From [Lactobacillus] timonensis (lineage in GTDB: Bacteria; Bacillota; Bacilli; Lactobacillales; Lactobacillaceae): 52,542 bases of DNA. Within the stretch, counting starts at the first letter, position 1. Each line of letters opens with the position of its first letter. The notes beneath the pieces are model-generated. The model saw nothing but the letters and a program-made list of their open reading frames with translations, did no database searches and was not told the DNA's origin. The translations under genes were made by a program, and so were the position numbers. Where the stretch lies: the NCBI RefSeq assembly GCF_900240275.1, contig NZ_LT964761.1, forward strand, positions 544,628 through 597,169. Direction: 5' to 3'. Positions 22,585 to 31,474 of this stretch are shown one piece after another.

Positions 22585-23979
22585 ATGCATAAAAACTTTA
22601 CCCACAAAATAATCATTGTCTGCTTTGTATTGATAATAGCGTTATTAGTATCAATGCATATTTACCAACGAACCCACTTTAATAAGAATGTCAGCATCAA
22701 TAACATCCCCGTTGGCGGGCTAAATGTTGAACAAGCATACAAAAAAGTGAAACGAACTCGCCGCCAATCAAAAATCTATGTCAATAACCAATTAGTCTAT
22801 CGCGGACCAATCACTAGCTCTGGATTCACTACCCAGGACAAGGGACGGATTACTAAGGCTTTGCATCAGCAGTACACCCTCTTTCCTTCTCACCAGCGCG
22901 AAAACTTACTAGTCGAACCAGCTAGCCTGGATAAGTCATCAATCGCCAATATTATTACTGCCGTTGACAACCACATCCAACAGCTGAATGATCACAGGAA
23001 GGCGTCCCATGATGCATACGCTGTTTATCGGAATGGTAAGGTCACGATTGTGCCAGCAGTTTACGGTACCAAATTTAGCTATCAGGGAATTAACAAAACG
23101 ATTAACGAGCAATTCGTCAATGGCACGATCCGGATCAAACCTGTGATCGCCAAACCCCTAGACAAAAACAGCAAGGAGGTACGTAATGAGAAAAAGCAAC
23201 TGGATAAGCTACTGAATAAGACCGTGACATACCACGTCCAAAACACCAATTACCATTTTAAGACTGATGCTGTTATCACTCAGGCGACATACCACAAGAA
23301 TCACTTTGTGTTCAACACTGCACGAGTTAAACCAAAAATTAAGAAGATTAACTCTCGCCAAGCCACTCTGGGAAAAAGTTTTCAATTTAAAACTGCATCC
23401 GGAAAAACTATCAGAACCGCTAGGCACGGTAGTTATGGCTGGAAAATTAGCGCTAAGCAGGCAGGCCAAACATTAGCTAACGCCATCGTGAAGAAGCAAA
23501 AAAAGGTGGACGCTATTAATGACACATACGGGAAAGGCTACAGTCACCTCGGAACTGGGTATAACGTGACTAGCAACGACGGGATTGGCAAAAGCTATGT
23601 CGAAGTATCGATAACCAATCAGCATGCCTGGTTCTACCGCCATGGTAAGTGTGTCTTAAGTACAAATATCGTCAGTGGCTCGAATGATTCCCAAAACCGG
23701 ACCCCCAAGGGTGTCTGGTACATTATGTACCAACAATCACCATCAGTCCTGCGGGGTAATAATGATGATGGGTCCAAATATAGTAGCCCCGTTAAGTACT
23801 GGTCGCCTTTTACTCTGTCGGGCTGTGGCTTTCATGATGCCAGCTGGCGACACGATTGGTCCCAAAAAGCCTACAAAGAAACAGGTGGTGGCTCACACGG
23901 TTGCATTAACATGAAGCCATCGAACGCCGGAGCTGGTTACCATGCTTTATTCAAGGGCGAACCAGTAGTTATTTATTAA
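22585..23979 (+). CDS. L,D-transpeptidase with N-terminal peptidoglycan-binding-like repeats
   Basis: 464 residues: an N-terminal membrane helix (about 6-24), then a region with INNIPVGGLNVEQAYKKV, typical of the putative peptidoglycan-binding domain in large YkuD enzymes. A second such block runs to about 300. The C-terminal YkuD domain has NRTPKGVWYIMYQQSPSVL, GCGFHDASWRHDW and the catalytic GGGSHGCINMKPSNAG. It probably forms 3-3 peptidoglycan links at the outer face of the membrane. It is last in an operon with two small membrane genes and is paralogous to the gene at 47763-48884. The ribosome-binding site AGAAGG lies about 14 nt away, a wide spacing. Confidence 0.9.
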   Translation: MHKNFTHKIIIVCFVLIIALLVSMHIYQRTHFNKNVSINNIPVGGLNVEQAYKKVKRTRRQSKIYVNNQLVYRGPITSSGFTTQDKGRITKALHQQYTLFPSHQRENLLVEPASLDKSSIANIITAVDNHIQQLNDHRKASHDAYAVYRNGKVTIVPAVYGTKFSYQGINKTINEQFVNGTIRIKPVIAKPLDKNSKEVRNEKKQLDKLLNKTVTYHVQNTNYHFKTDAVITQATYHKNHFVFNTARVKPKIKKINSRQATLGKSFQFKTASGKTIRTARHGSYGWKISAKQAGQTLANAIVKKQKKVDAINDTYGKGYSHLGTGYNVTSNDGIGKSYVEVSITNQHAWFYRHGKCVLSTNIVSGSNDSQNRTPKGVWYIMYQQSPSVLRGNNDDGSKYSSPVKYWSPFTLSGCGFHDASWRHDWSQKAYKETGGGSHGCINMKPSNAGAGYHALFKGEPVVIY

Positions 23980-24069
23980 CCTCACGCGAAGGCACTTGAC
24001 TTCTCTTCCCTCCCGTTTCCCGTTATGATAGGAATAACTAAGTAACTCGAACGGTAGGAGGTCTTTCTG

Positions 24070-25476
24070 ATGAAAAAGTACGATTACATTATCCTCGGTA
24101 CTGGTCCCGCCGGCTATAAACTGGCGCGTCTCTTAGCCAAAACTGGCAAATCACTCTTGGCGGTCGAAGGCGGCCTCTTTGGTGGCACCTGCCCCAACGT
24201 TGGCTGTGAACCGAAGATCTTCTTGTCCGGCGCTGTCCACGTGGCTCAGGCTAGCCGTCAATTAGTCGGCCGCGGCATTAGTCAGCCCGCCCAACTTGAC
24301 TGGGACCAGTTAATGGCTACCAAAAAGGCGCGCTTTGACTCCTGGCCAGGCGAAACCAAGGCCATTTACGAAAAAATGTGTGACGTCGCGGTGGGTTACG
24401 GTCAGTTTGTTGCCCCCCACACGATTGAGGTCAACGGCCATCAATACCAGGGGAAGAAAATTATTATTGCCACGGGGCACCGGCCACACCGCTTGACTAT
24501 TCCCGGTGCTGAACTGATGCACGACAGTACTGACGTTCTCTCCCTCGCTCACCGGCCACACCGCTTGACTATTCCCGGTGCTGAACTGATGCACGACAGT
24601 ACTGACGTTCTCTCCCTCGCTCACCGGCCTAACCGCGTCGTCTTCATCGGTGGTGGCTACGTGGCGATTGAACTGGCCTCCTTCCTGGCAGCTGCTGGGA
24701 CAAAAGTGGAGATGCTGATTCGTTCCGAACGTATCCTCCGTGGCTTTTATAGTAAGTATGCCGTGGCAATGGTCAAGGCACTAGAAAAACAGGGTGTCAC
24801 TTTCCACTTCCACACTAGTGCCACGGAAGTCAAAGCAGTTGATAACACCTACCAGGTTACTACTAACCAGGACACCACCATCAACACGGATTACGTCGTT
24901 GATGCTAGTGGCCGGGTTCCCAACATTGAAAAGCTGAATTTGTCGGTTGCCGGCATTAATTATTCTCCTAAGGGCGTCGACGTTGATGACCACCTGCAAA
25001 CTACTGATGCTGACGTTTACGCAATCGGCGACATTACTAGTCAACCGGTGCCTAAATTAACCACGGTGGCGGAGTTTGACGCCGACTACCTCTACCAATC
25101 CTTTGAGAATGGACAAACCGCGCCAATTCACTACCCAACAATTGGTACGGCAGCCTTTGCCTTCCCAGAGATTGCTCAAGTTGGGGTGAACCCAGACGTG
25201 GCCGCGGACGAATCCCACTACCGAACTGAGGAACGGTCCCTTGGCGGCAGCAGTCTCTATGCTGGTCTGAACGAAAAGGGCGCCCGGTTAACGCTCGTTT
25301 ATAACGAAGATGACCAGCTCGTCGGTGCCAGCGAAATTGGGGCGACCGCAGCTGACGACATCAACAACCTCGTCCCGGTCATCGGCTTGCAAACCACCCG
25401 CGCCGCTTGGCAGCAAAATGTTATGCCGATTTACCCGGCAATCGCGGATAAAGTTGGCGGACTGTTGAAAAATTAA
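24070..25476 (+). CDS. FAD-dependent pyridine-nucleotide disulfide oxidoreductase (glutathione-reductase-like) with an internal duplication
   Basis: 468 residues of the class I flavoprotein disulfide reductase family. FAD motif: IILGTGPAGYKLARLLAKTG. Redox disulfide: FGGTCPNVGCEPK. NAD(P) motif: VVFIGGGYVAIELASFL. FAD-ribityl site: VYAIGDITSQP. Residues about 138-185 hold two identical 24-residue copies starting RPHRLTIPGAELMH, from an exact 72-bp tandem repeat (24481-24624). Relatives have one copy. The insert lies just ahead of the NAD(P) Rossmann fold, so the fold may be strained. The substrate (glutathione, another thiol or a quinone) is not evident. Monocistronic, with a TAGGAGG ribosome-binding site. 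Confidence 0.88.
   Translation: MKKYDYIILGTGPAGYKLARLLAKTGKSLLAVEGGLFGGTCPNVGCEPKIFLSGAVHVAQASRQLVGRGISQPAQLDWDQLMATKKARFDSWPGETKAIYEKMCDVAVGYGQFVAPHTIEVNGHQYQGKKIIIATGHRPHRLTIPGAELMHDSTDVLSLAHRPHRLTIPGAELMHDSTDVLSLAHRPNRVVFIGGGYVAIELASFLAAAGTKVEMLIRSERILRGFYSKYAVAMVKALEKQGVTFHFHTSATEVKAVDNTYQVTTNQDTTINTDYVVDASGRVPNIEKLNLSVAGINYSPKGVDVDDHLQTTDADVYAIGDITSQPVPKLTTVAEFDADYLYQSFENGQTAPIHYPTIGTAAFAFPEIAQVGVNPDVAADESHYRTEERSLGGSSLYAGLNEKGARLTLVYNEDDQLVGASEIGATAADDINNLVPVIGLQTTRAAWQQNVMPIYPAIADKVGGLLKN
24481..24624. repeat. exact 72-bp tandem duplication inside the oxidoreductase gene
   Basis: The unit at 24481-24552 is repeated at 24553-24624. The 8-mer CACCGGCC occurs at the start of each unit and again after the second, so the event looks like slippage between 8-bp repeats 72 bp apart. 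It keeps the reading frame. Confidence 0.95.
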
Positions 25477-25485
25477 AAAAGCAAA

Positions 25486-25522
25486 AAAGCAGTTGCTCAG
25501 TTGAACTGGGCAACAGCTTTTT
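25486..25522. terminator. bidirectional terminator
   Basis: AAAGCAGTTGCTCAGTT and AACTGGGCAACAGCTTT pair with a small mismatch; A run before and T run after. It lies between convergent genes. Confidence 0.8.
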
Positions 25523-25530
25523 GATTCATT

Positions 25531-25962
25531 TTACCGGTGGAAGCGGTGATCGTGGTAATGGATCCGCGCCCCATGTGCGTCCCGCGCATCGCCACCGCCA
25601 CGGTTGGTCGTAATCGTGTGGTAGTAGCCATCGTCACCGAGTGCCCGATGGCTAACCCGGACGTGGTCACCGCTATCAGGCCGGTGCCAATGATACTTCT
25701 TCTTCGGGTCTTCAAACTTCGGAAAGAACCAGTTGCCGACTCCCCGGCCAGCAACAATTCGCCCCACATAAAAAACGACCAGGCAAAAGGCGAAAAATTC
25801 AATCATTTCCCAAAGACCACTAAAGAAACCGACGACTGCACTAATAGTTCCCGCTACCACTTTCAGGACTAGGTCGGCCAGCGACCCGAGCAGCCAGAGG
25901 ACTAACAGGGCGGCAGCTACCTCAACCACCACCGCAATAATCTTTTCAAGCTTTTTCTCCAT
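25531..25962 (-). CDS. membrane protein with a histidine-rich C-terminus, unknown function
   Basis: 143 residues. Two hydrophobic segments: about residues 8-42 (IIAVVVEVAAALLVLWLLGS onward) and 52-72 (MIEFFAFCLVVFYVGRIV). The soluble tail is polar and rich in His, Arg and Gly, including RIHYHDHRFHR at the end. The tail might bind metal, but that is only a guess. It starts at ATG 25962. Monocistronic or together with the DUF389 gene upstream (65-nt gap). No family recognised with certainty. Confidence 0.7.
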   Translation of the reverse strand: MEKKLEKIIAVVVEVAAALLVLWLLGSLADLVLKVVAGTISAVVGFFSGLWEMIEFFAFCLVVFYVGRIVAGRGVGNWFFPKFEDPKKKYHWHRPDSGDHVRVSHRALGDDGYYHTITTNRGGGDARDAHGARIHYHDHRFHR

Positions 25963-26026
25963 TCACTGCTTCCTCCCTTACAGATGGGCAACGTTATTTC
26001 ACCGGCCCTCTTTGACCACATCGTGA

Positions 26027-27253
26027 TTAATCCGCCTTGACGACGTATTCGATCCGGTCAATCGCTGGATAATGCTTTTTAATTTGCGTCGTCAGCTGCA
26101 CTTGCTGTCGCTGACTCAACTGTTTTTTCAACTCCACAATGACCGTTTCTTGCTGGTGGTCGTTGCTGACTGCGGTCACCGTGGAAATATCCTCTGATAA
26201 GGCCGCAATCTTCTTGTTGCGTTTTTCCTGCTTAGCTAACCGCCGCTTTTCCTTATCATCAGCCGCTTGCCGCTGCCGGTTAACAATGTTAGTCACTCGC
26301 GCATTCAACTGCGCTTCCGTTGCGGCATCCAACCGGGCCACCTGAATAACATTCAACGAATAACCGGTCAGGTGGTAATCTGCCAAACGCTTTTTAAGCC
26401 GTTTAACCCGCTGGGTAGTTTCACGCGATCCTGAAATAGTCAGGTTAATGACCTTGGAACTATTGTTAACTTCTTCCTTAATGATCGTATCGTTAGGGAA
26501 TTCGGTCGCCACCAATTGATGAACATTATTTTCAGCCATTGACCGCTGAACCAATTGTTGCGTAGAAAAAACACTGGGTACAATCAGTACCAGCATGGCC
26601 GCCACAAACAAAACCACTTGATACACAGGCAGCCGCCAAAGATGGGGAAGGTCGGTATTCGACTGACTAAGCCATCTCATTACCTTAACCCCAGCAAAGG
26701 CGGTTAACATGATAAAAATGGCATTGATGGTAAAGAGGTAGAAAGCACCAAAAAAGAAATGAAGGTGGCTAGTCCCTAACCCATAACCGGCAGCACACAG
26801 CGGCGGCATCAGCGCCGTTGCAATAGCTACTCCGGGAACTATGTTGTTGGCTCCCCTCTTCGTAGCACCAATAATCCCGGCAATTCCCCCAAAAAAGGCA
26901 ATTAGGACGTCCCAAATTGTTGGACTTGTCCGGGCAAGAATTTCCTGACTGGGGAAAGTCAATGGTGACAGGAAAAAATAGGTGGTTGAGGCTGCTAGGC
27001 TGATCGCTACTTCTGCTAAGAGAGAAAACGCTCCCGTCTTCATTAAGTCGGTTTGATACGTAGCAATTCCCGTCCCGATGGCCAGCAATGGCGACATCAA
27101 TGGTGAGATTAACATTGCACCAATAATGGTGGCCGTAGAATTCATATTTAAACCGATACTAGCAATAAAAATCGCGCAGGTTAAAATAACCAGATTTTCA
27201 ATATTTAACCGGCTATCTTTCTCTAAACTAGTTAAAAATTCACGGGTGATCAT
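26027..27253 (-). CDS. DUF389 (TIGR00341-type) membrane protein
   Basis: 408 residues. The N-terminal half has six or seven helices including NMNSTATIIGAMLISPLMSP, the signature of the DUF389 family, and GIAGIIGATKRGANNIVPGV. The C-terminal part is a soluble, Lys/Arg-rich region with a coiled-coil stretch (about 305-350). The family has no settled function; transport has been proposed. Start chosen at ATG 27253, following AAGGAGAG; two TTG codons lie just upstream in frame. It may be co-transcribed with the MFS gene 23 nt upstream. Confidence 0.88.
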   Translation of the reverse strand: MITREFLTSLEKDSRLNIENLVILTCAIFIASIGLNMNSTATIIGAMLISPLMSPLLAIGTGIATYQTDLMKTGAFSLLAEVAISLAASTTYFFLSPLTFPSQEILARTSPTIWDVLIAFFGGIAGIIGATKRGANNIVPGVAIATALMPPLCAAGYGLGTSHLHFFFGAFYLFTINAIFIMLTAFAGVKVMRWLSQSNTDLPHLWRLPVYQVVLFVAAMLVLIVPSVFSTQQLVQRSMAENNVHQLVATEFPNDTIIKEEVNNSSKVINLTISGSRETTQRVKRLKKRLADYHLTGYSLNVIQVARLDAATEAQLNARVTNIVNRQRQAADDKEKRRLAKQEKRNKKIAALSEDISTVTAVSNDHQQETVIVELKKQLSQRQQVQLTTQIKKHYPAIDRIEYVVKAD

Positions 27254-27282
27254 CAACAACCACTCTCCTTGCTCATCAGTTA

Positions 27283-28596
27283 TTAATTTTTGTCACGAAA
27301 CCGCGGTGACGTTTCTGGCGCCCATAGCAAGCAAACTACCCCACCAATCAGGAGGACAGCCAGGCAAACAACCATCGCTAGCCGGGCCCCACCAACGTTG
27401 GTTAGGACCGGCAACAAGAACGTCCCGCCGGCCGCGCCAAACCGGCTGATGGTAATGCAGGCACCGACCCCGGTGGCCCGGACCTTGATGTCAAAGAGCT
27501 CGGTCGGGTACGGGTAGTCCAACACTAAGCCCGCCGAGAGCATAATAGCAAAGGCCGCGAACAGGCTAATTTGAACTAGTGATGACAATTGCCAGCTGGT
27601 AACTAAGGGCGCCATTGCCAAAGCTGACAGGAAAAAGGTTCCCATCAGAAACGCCCGGCGACTAATCTTCCGGAATAACCAGATACCCAGCAGGACCCCG
27701 ACAAAGACGCAGACGTTGTAGATAATCCCTGACAAGGAATCATTACCCAGGTGCATGCTGGTTAACAAGATTGGTAGGAAGATAGAAACACCAAAGAAGG
27801 AAAAGGCCTGGCAAGCGTAGAAGAGACCGCCAACAATTGTCCGCCGCCGGTAAGTGGGGCTAAAAAGTGTTTTAATCCCCACATCATCCGGTGCTTTACT
27901 CCGCAATTGCTTGAGCGACAGCCCCCAACGTTTGCCGAGGTGCTTTTGAATCACCTTTTGTGCTTTCTGGTTTTTTCCTTGACTGGCCAGCCAACTTGGC
28001 GAAGCCGGCAGCCCAAATAAGGAGCGATAGATTGCCGTAATGATACCCGGCACTGCACTGGTTGCCAGAATGATCTGCCAGGTGTGACTCCCCAGCCCGC
28101 TAATAACTGTCCCGGCAAGGTAAGAAGCGATAAAGCCGAGCGTCCAGTAGATAATTAACTGACTCTGCAGCTTACCACTTTGCTTAGCTGGCAGCCATTC
28201 GACCAGCCAGGCATTTCCCACGGTGTAGTCGATGGCAACCATCAACCCGATTAACAACCGCAAAATAAAAAGAAGAAACATGTTCGCGGTTACTAACTGT
28301 AGTAACGAGAAAATACTAAATAAGTACATGTTCATCATCAACATTCGCCGGCGGCCAAGCTGGTCAGCGAGTTTGCCCACCAGCGCACTACCTGCCAAGC
28401 CGAGCAGGCTCCCGGCGCCGACTAAGCCGACCCAAAAATCACTAATGGTTATTACTTGCTGGGCCTTGGCCATCCCCGTCCCAATTACCCCGAGGGCATA
28501 GCCACAGGCAATTTGGCCGAGGATTAACGTCAGGTAGATCTTAAGGTGAACTGCTGATAATGGTGCTTTTTTGTAGTCTTTTTTCGTATAATTCAT
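27283..28596 (-). CDS. MFS transporter, sugar-porter-like
   Basis: 437 residues, 12 predicted helices. The loop-2/3 motif GKLADQLGRRRMLMMNMY and the sequence RLLIGLMVAIDYTVGNAWLV are typical of the sugar/metabolite proton symporters. A long central cytoplasmic loop (about 205-245) precedes the second half. The substrate is unknown and its neighbour (DUF389) gives no hint. The ATG at 28596 lacks a strong ribosome-binding site; the best one, GAGGAGG at 28637-28631, lies some 35 nt upstream, too far, and the intervening frame is closed by a TAA at 28611-28609, so the start cannot be moved up. Confidence 0.85.
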   Translation of the reverse strand: MNYTKKDYKKAPLSAVHLKIYLTLILGQIACGYALGVIGTGMAKAQQVITISDFWVGLVGAGSLLGLAGSALVGKLADQLGRRRMLMMNMYLFSIFSLLQLVTANMFLLFILRLLIGLMVAIDYTVGNAWLVEWLPAKQSGKLQSQLIIYWTLGFIASYLAGTVISGLGSHTWQIILATSAVPGIITAIYRSLFGLPASPSWLASQGKNQKAQKVIQKHLGKRWGLSLKQLRSKAPDDVGIKTLFSPTYRRRTIVGGLFYACQAFSFFGVSIFLPILLTSMHLGNDSLSGIIYNVCVFVGVLLGIWLFRKISRRAFLMGTFFLSALAMAPLVTSWQLSSLVQISLFAAFAIMLSAGLVLDYPYPTELFDIKVRATGVGACITISRFGAAGGTFLLPVLTNVGGARLAMVVCLAVLLIGGVVCLLWAPETSPRFRDKN

Positions 28597-28723
28597 TGGG
28601 TTTTGGCCTTAGTTAGCCAAAAAATTGATACCTCCTCAAAAAAGTTCAGTATAAAGAGGCTAACATAATTCTGGCCTAGAAAACAAATTGGCCAACCGGC
28701 AACACCACATTAATGCTAAACAA

Positions 28724-28748
28724 AAAGGGTGCTTTCTAGCACCCTTTC
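28724..28748 (-). terminator. intrinsic terminator after pepN
   Basis: AAAGGGTGCT and AGCACCCTTT form a 10-bp perfect stem with a 4-nt loop; on the minus strand it is followed by a T run. Confidence 0.88.
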
Positions 28749-28763
28749 TAGCTTAATGATGAA

Positions 28764-31295
28764 TTACTTCACTTCATTGGCAACCGCCTTGTTAACCGCG
28801 GCGCCTTCCTTGGCAACCAGGTTGGCCTTCCCGCTGATAATCTTGATGTCCATCTCAATTTCACGGGTCAGTCCCGGCGTTTGCAGCTTCGGTTCGAAGA
28901 AGTCCTTAAACTCGTTCAGCCGCGGAGCCGTATGGAAGACCCCGGCTGTGACGGTGATGTAAGTTGCAAATTCCATATCACCGCCAACCGTCTTATCGAG
29001 CCAATCCCAGTTGTCACGCAACCAGTCCCAAGCAAGCTGTTGACCATCATTGTTGGCCAGGACGCCACGGTACCATGCCCGTAAGTCCTGCGGCTTGATT
29101 GTCGATGCATCCTGGAAGTACTGGCGCACTAACTGTCCCAGCAGGTCCTTATCAGGCAAGCTAGTCAAGGCAAAGCAGATGTCTTCTTTCAGTCCACCAT
29201 CAGCCGTCTCCCGGTACAGGTTAAGCAGCTGGTCAAACAACTCCTGGCTCGGGTGTTGTTGAACCTCGTTCTTCAAAATGTATGGCCGGGTGTCCGCTGG
29301 CAAGTCCGCCAGTTTATCCTGGTAACTGGCAAAGAGCTGGTGGGCCTGTGATTGGGCATCCGGGTTGCCAGCGTAAAGACTGGCACTGAGGATGTATGGC
29401 CGCACGAGCTGATCATCGTTGGGTTCACCAGCCACCGGTGTCCAGCCAAGACGTTCTTCCTGTTTATTGCTCAGCAAGGCAAAGAACCGCTTCAACTGCT
29501 TTTCTTCTGCCGATCCTGGGGTAACGAAGTTCTTCAGGTAGTTAGCAATCCGGTATAAGGCGTTGGCAACCACGGCTGACTTGCTGTCCTTGAAGCGGGC
29601 AATCAGTACCACCAGAGCGGCGTATGAGCGCAGTCCACCTTCAGCTAATAACCGTCCATCCTGGAGCAATGCCAGTTCATCAATTGGTGTCAACTGGTCG
29701 CGGTGGTCCAGCAGGTCGTTTTCTAACTGGTCATCGTAATCCACGATAAAGTGCGAGTTGTTACCCACGTTCAGCTGCAGTGGCTTGCCATTGTCCTGAC
29801 GCAGCTGCTGGTAATCGCCAATAACCAGGTCACGGTCAGTCATAAGTTGCGGCGCTTGGTCATAGTTGCAGTTCAGCGGGATCTGCCACAGGCGTCCCTG
29901 GTCGTGGTGCTCACCGATGAAGAATTGTTGCTGGTGAAGGACTACTTGTCCCTGGTCGTTGACCTTGACGCTCACCACTGGGTACCCCGGTTGTTCCAGC
30001 CAGGAATGCATGATCTTGCCAATATCAAGACCAGATGCGTCTCCCAGTGCCTTCCAGAGGTCGTCACCAGAGGCGTTGCCATACTGGTGGTCGGCAAAGT
30101 ACTGCTTTAATCCCTTCCGCAAGTTGTCATCACCAAGCAGGGAGCGGACCATTACCAGCATCCGTGACCCCTTGGCGTAGACAATGGCAGCATCGAACAA
30201 GGAGTCGATTTCCGCCGGGTCGTTGACGGCCTGGTGCACCGCTTGAACACCATCAGTGGCGTCACGCTGAAGGGCCATTGGCGATTCGGTCGTCTGGAAG
30301 AGTTCCCAGATGTGCCAGTCAGGCTGCAGGGCGTCGACAGAGACGTATTCCATCATGTTGGCAAAACTTTCGTTTAACCACAAATCGTCCCACCACTTCA
30401 TCGTGACCAGGTCGCCGAACCACTGGTGAGCCAGTTCGTGGGTAATGACAGTAGCTACTACCTGCTTGTTTTCGAGGGTGGTGTTGTCTGGATCCACCAT
30501 CAGGTAAACTTCGCGGTAGGTTACCAGTCCCCAGTTTTCCATTGCACCGGCTGAAAAGTCTGGCAGAGCCAGCTGGTAGGAGTGTGGCAACGGGTACGGA
30601 GTCTGGTAGTAATCTTCGTAGAATTCAATGCAGCGCTTGGCAATGTCCAGGGCAAAGTCGAGTTCCTTGCTTTGGTGTGCCTTAGTGGCAAAGACGCCGA
30701 CTTCAACACCGCTCTTCGTCTTGGTCAGCTTGGACTGCATTTCACCAAAGGCAAATGCTACCAGGTAAGACGACATCCGGACGGTCTGCTGGAAGTAGTG
30801 GTAACCGTCTTCGATGTGATCTTCCGGCATGTTGGCAATAATTGTTTCACCCTCGTGTTCGTCAAACTTGATTGCCAGGGTGAACTTGGCCTTGGCTGCC
30901 GGTTCGTCGACACACGGGAACGCCTGCCGGGCCGCCGTCGTTTCAAACTGGGTTCCGATCAGTTCCTTTTTCTCGCCGTTAACGGTGTAATACGACGGGT
31001 AAATTCCCATCATCGTGTCAGTCAGCTTGGCGTGGTAGTTAACCACCGCCGTCAACTGTCCTTGGTGGGCCTTAACAGTGAACAATTCCTGGTCATCATC
31101 AACCTGGAAGTCAGCTGGCTGACCATCAACCGTCACCTTGTCAATCGTCAAGAACTTCTGGTTGAGAGCAAACTGATCCACCAAACTCTTCCCCTGGACC
31201 GTGACCTGCCCGTCAATTGTCTTGGCTTGTCGGTTAATGTCGATCTTCACCAGGTAGTCTTCTGGAACAAATGTCTCTAATAAGCGCTTTGCCAT
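28764..31295 (-). CDS. pepN: aminopeptidase N (M1 family, lysyl/alanyl aminopeptidase)
   Basis: Zinc metallopeptidase of 843 residues, cytosolic, removing N-terminal residues from peptides taken up from milk or other protein. Substrate-binding motif GAMENWGLVTY and zinc site VITHELAHQWFGDLVTMKWW with the downstream Glu in NESFANMMEY are all present. The C-terminal ERAP1-like helical domain covers about 520-840. Length is normal for lactic acid bacteria. It has a TATAAT promoter (31333-31328) and a single-gene transcript, ended by the terminator at 28724-28748. Confidence 0.96.
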   Translation of the reverse strand: MAKRLLETFVPEDYLVKIDINRQAKTIDGQVTVQGKSLVDQFALNQKFLTIDKVTVDGQPADFQVDDDQELFTVKAHQGQLTAVVNYHAKLTDTMMGIYPSYYTVNGEKKELIGTQFETTAARQAFPCVDEPAAKAKFTLAIKFDEHEGETIIANMPEDHIEDGYHYFQQTVRMSSYLVAFAFGEMQSKLTKTKSGVEVGVFATKAHQSKELDFALDIAKRCIEFYEDYYQTPYPLPHSYQLALPDFSAGAMENWGLVTYREVYLMVDPDNTTLENKQVVATVITHELAHQWFGDLVTMKWWDDLWLNESFANMMEYVSVDALQPDWHIWELFQTTESPMALQRDATDGVQAVHQAVNDPAEIDSLFDAAIVYAKGSRMLVMVRSLLGDDNLRKGLKQYFADHQYGNASGDDLWKALGDASGLDIGKIMHSWLEQPGYPVVSVKVNDQGQVVLHQQQFFIGEHHDQGRLWQIPLNCNYDQAPQLMTDRDLVIGDYQQLRQDNGKPLQLNVGNNSHFIVDYDDQLENDLLDHRDQLTPIDELALLQDGRLLAEGGLRSYAALVVLIARFKDSKSAVVANALYRIANYLKNFVTPGSAEEKQLKRFFALLSNKQEERLGWTPVAGEPNDDQLVRPYILSASLYAGNPDAQSQAHQLFASYQDKLADLPADTRPYILKNEVQQHPSQELFDQLLNLYRETADGGLKEDICFALTSLPDKDLLGQLVRQYFQDASTIKPQDLRAWYRGVLANNDGQQLAWDWLRDNWDWLDKTVGGDMEFATYITVTAGVFHTAPRLNEFKDFFEPKLQTPGLTREIEMDIKIISGKANLVAKEGAAVNKAVANEVK

Positions 31296-31327
31296 TGAAC
31301 TGTCATCTCCATATGTATTTAAGGTTC

Positions 31328-31354
31328 ATTATACGCGTTTTTGAATGGTTACTA
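31328..31354 (-). promoter_or_regulatory. promoter of pepN
   Basis: Minus strand: TTAGTA, 16-nt spacer and a perfect TATAAT (31333-31328), about 33 nt before the ATG. Confidence 0.5.
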
Positions 31355-31364
31355 ACAACAAAAA

Positions 31365-31384
31365 GGCTGCCAATGCTGGCAGTC
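31365..31384 (-). terminator. hairpin upstream of pepN
   Basis: GGCTGCCA (31365-31372) and TGGCAGTC (31377-31384) form an 8-bp stem with one wobble; on the minus strand it is followed by TTTTT. It would stop antisense read-through from the 32-34 kb side. Confidence 0.6.
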
Positions 31385-31407
31385 AGTGAAAGCGCCCCAC
31401 CAAAAAG

Positions 31408-31436
31408 TTGACAAGGGCATTGGAATCCTGTAATGT
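31408..31436 (+). promoter_or_regulatory. promoter of the MFS gene at 31475
   Basis: TTGACA (31408-31413), 17-nt spacer, TAATGT (31431-31436). Confidence 0.65.
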
Positions 31437-31474
31437 TCGGCCAAATTAAAAATTCCCTGCAAGGAGAACTGAAG

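Noticed and set aside
24481-24624. Possible CRISPR-like or protein-repeat array
   Set aside because: Only two identical, directly abutting 72-bp units within a coding gene, with no spacers; it is a tandem duplication.
30582-31280. 232-codon plus-strand frame opposite pepN
   Set aside because: Opposite a clear M1 aminopeptidase; Val/Leu-rich translation typical of antisense shadow.
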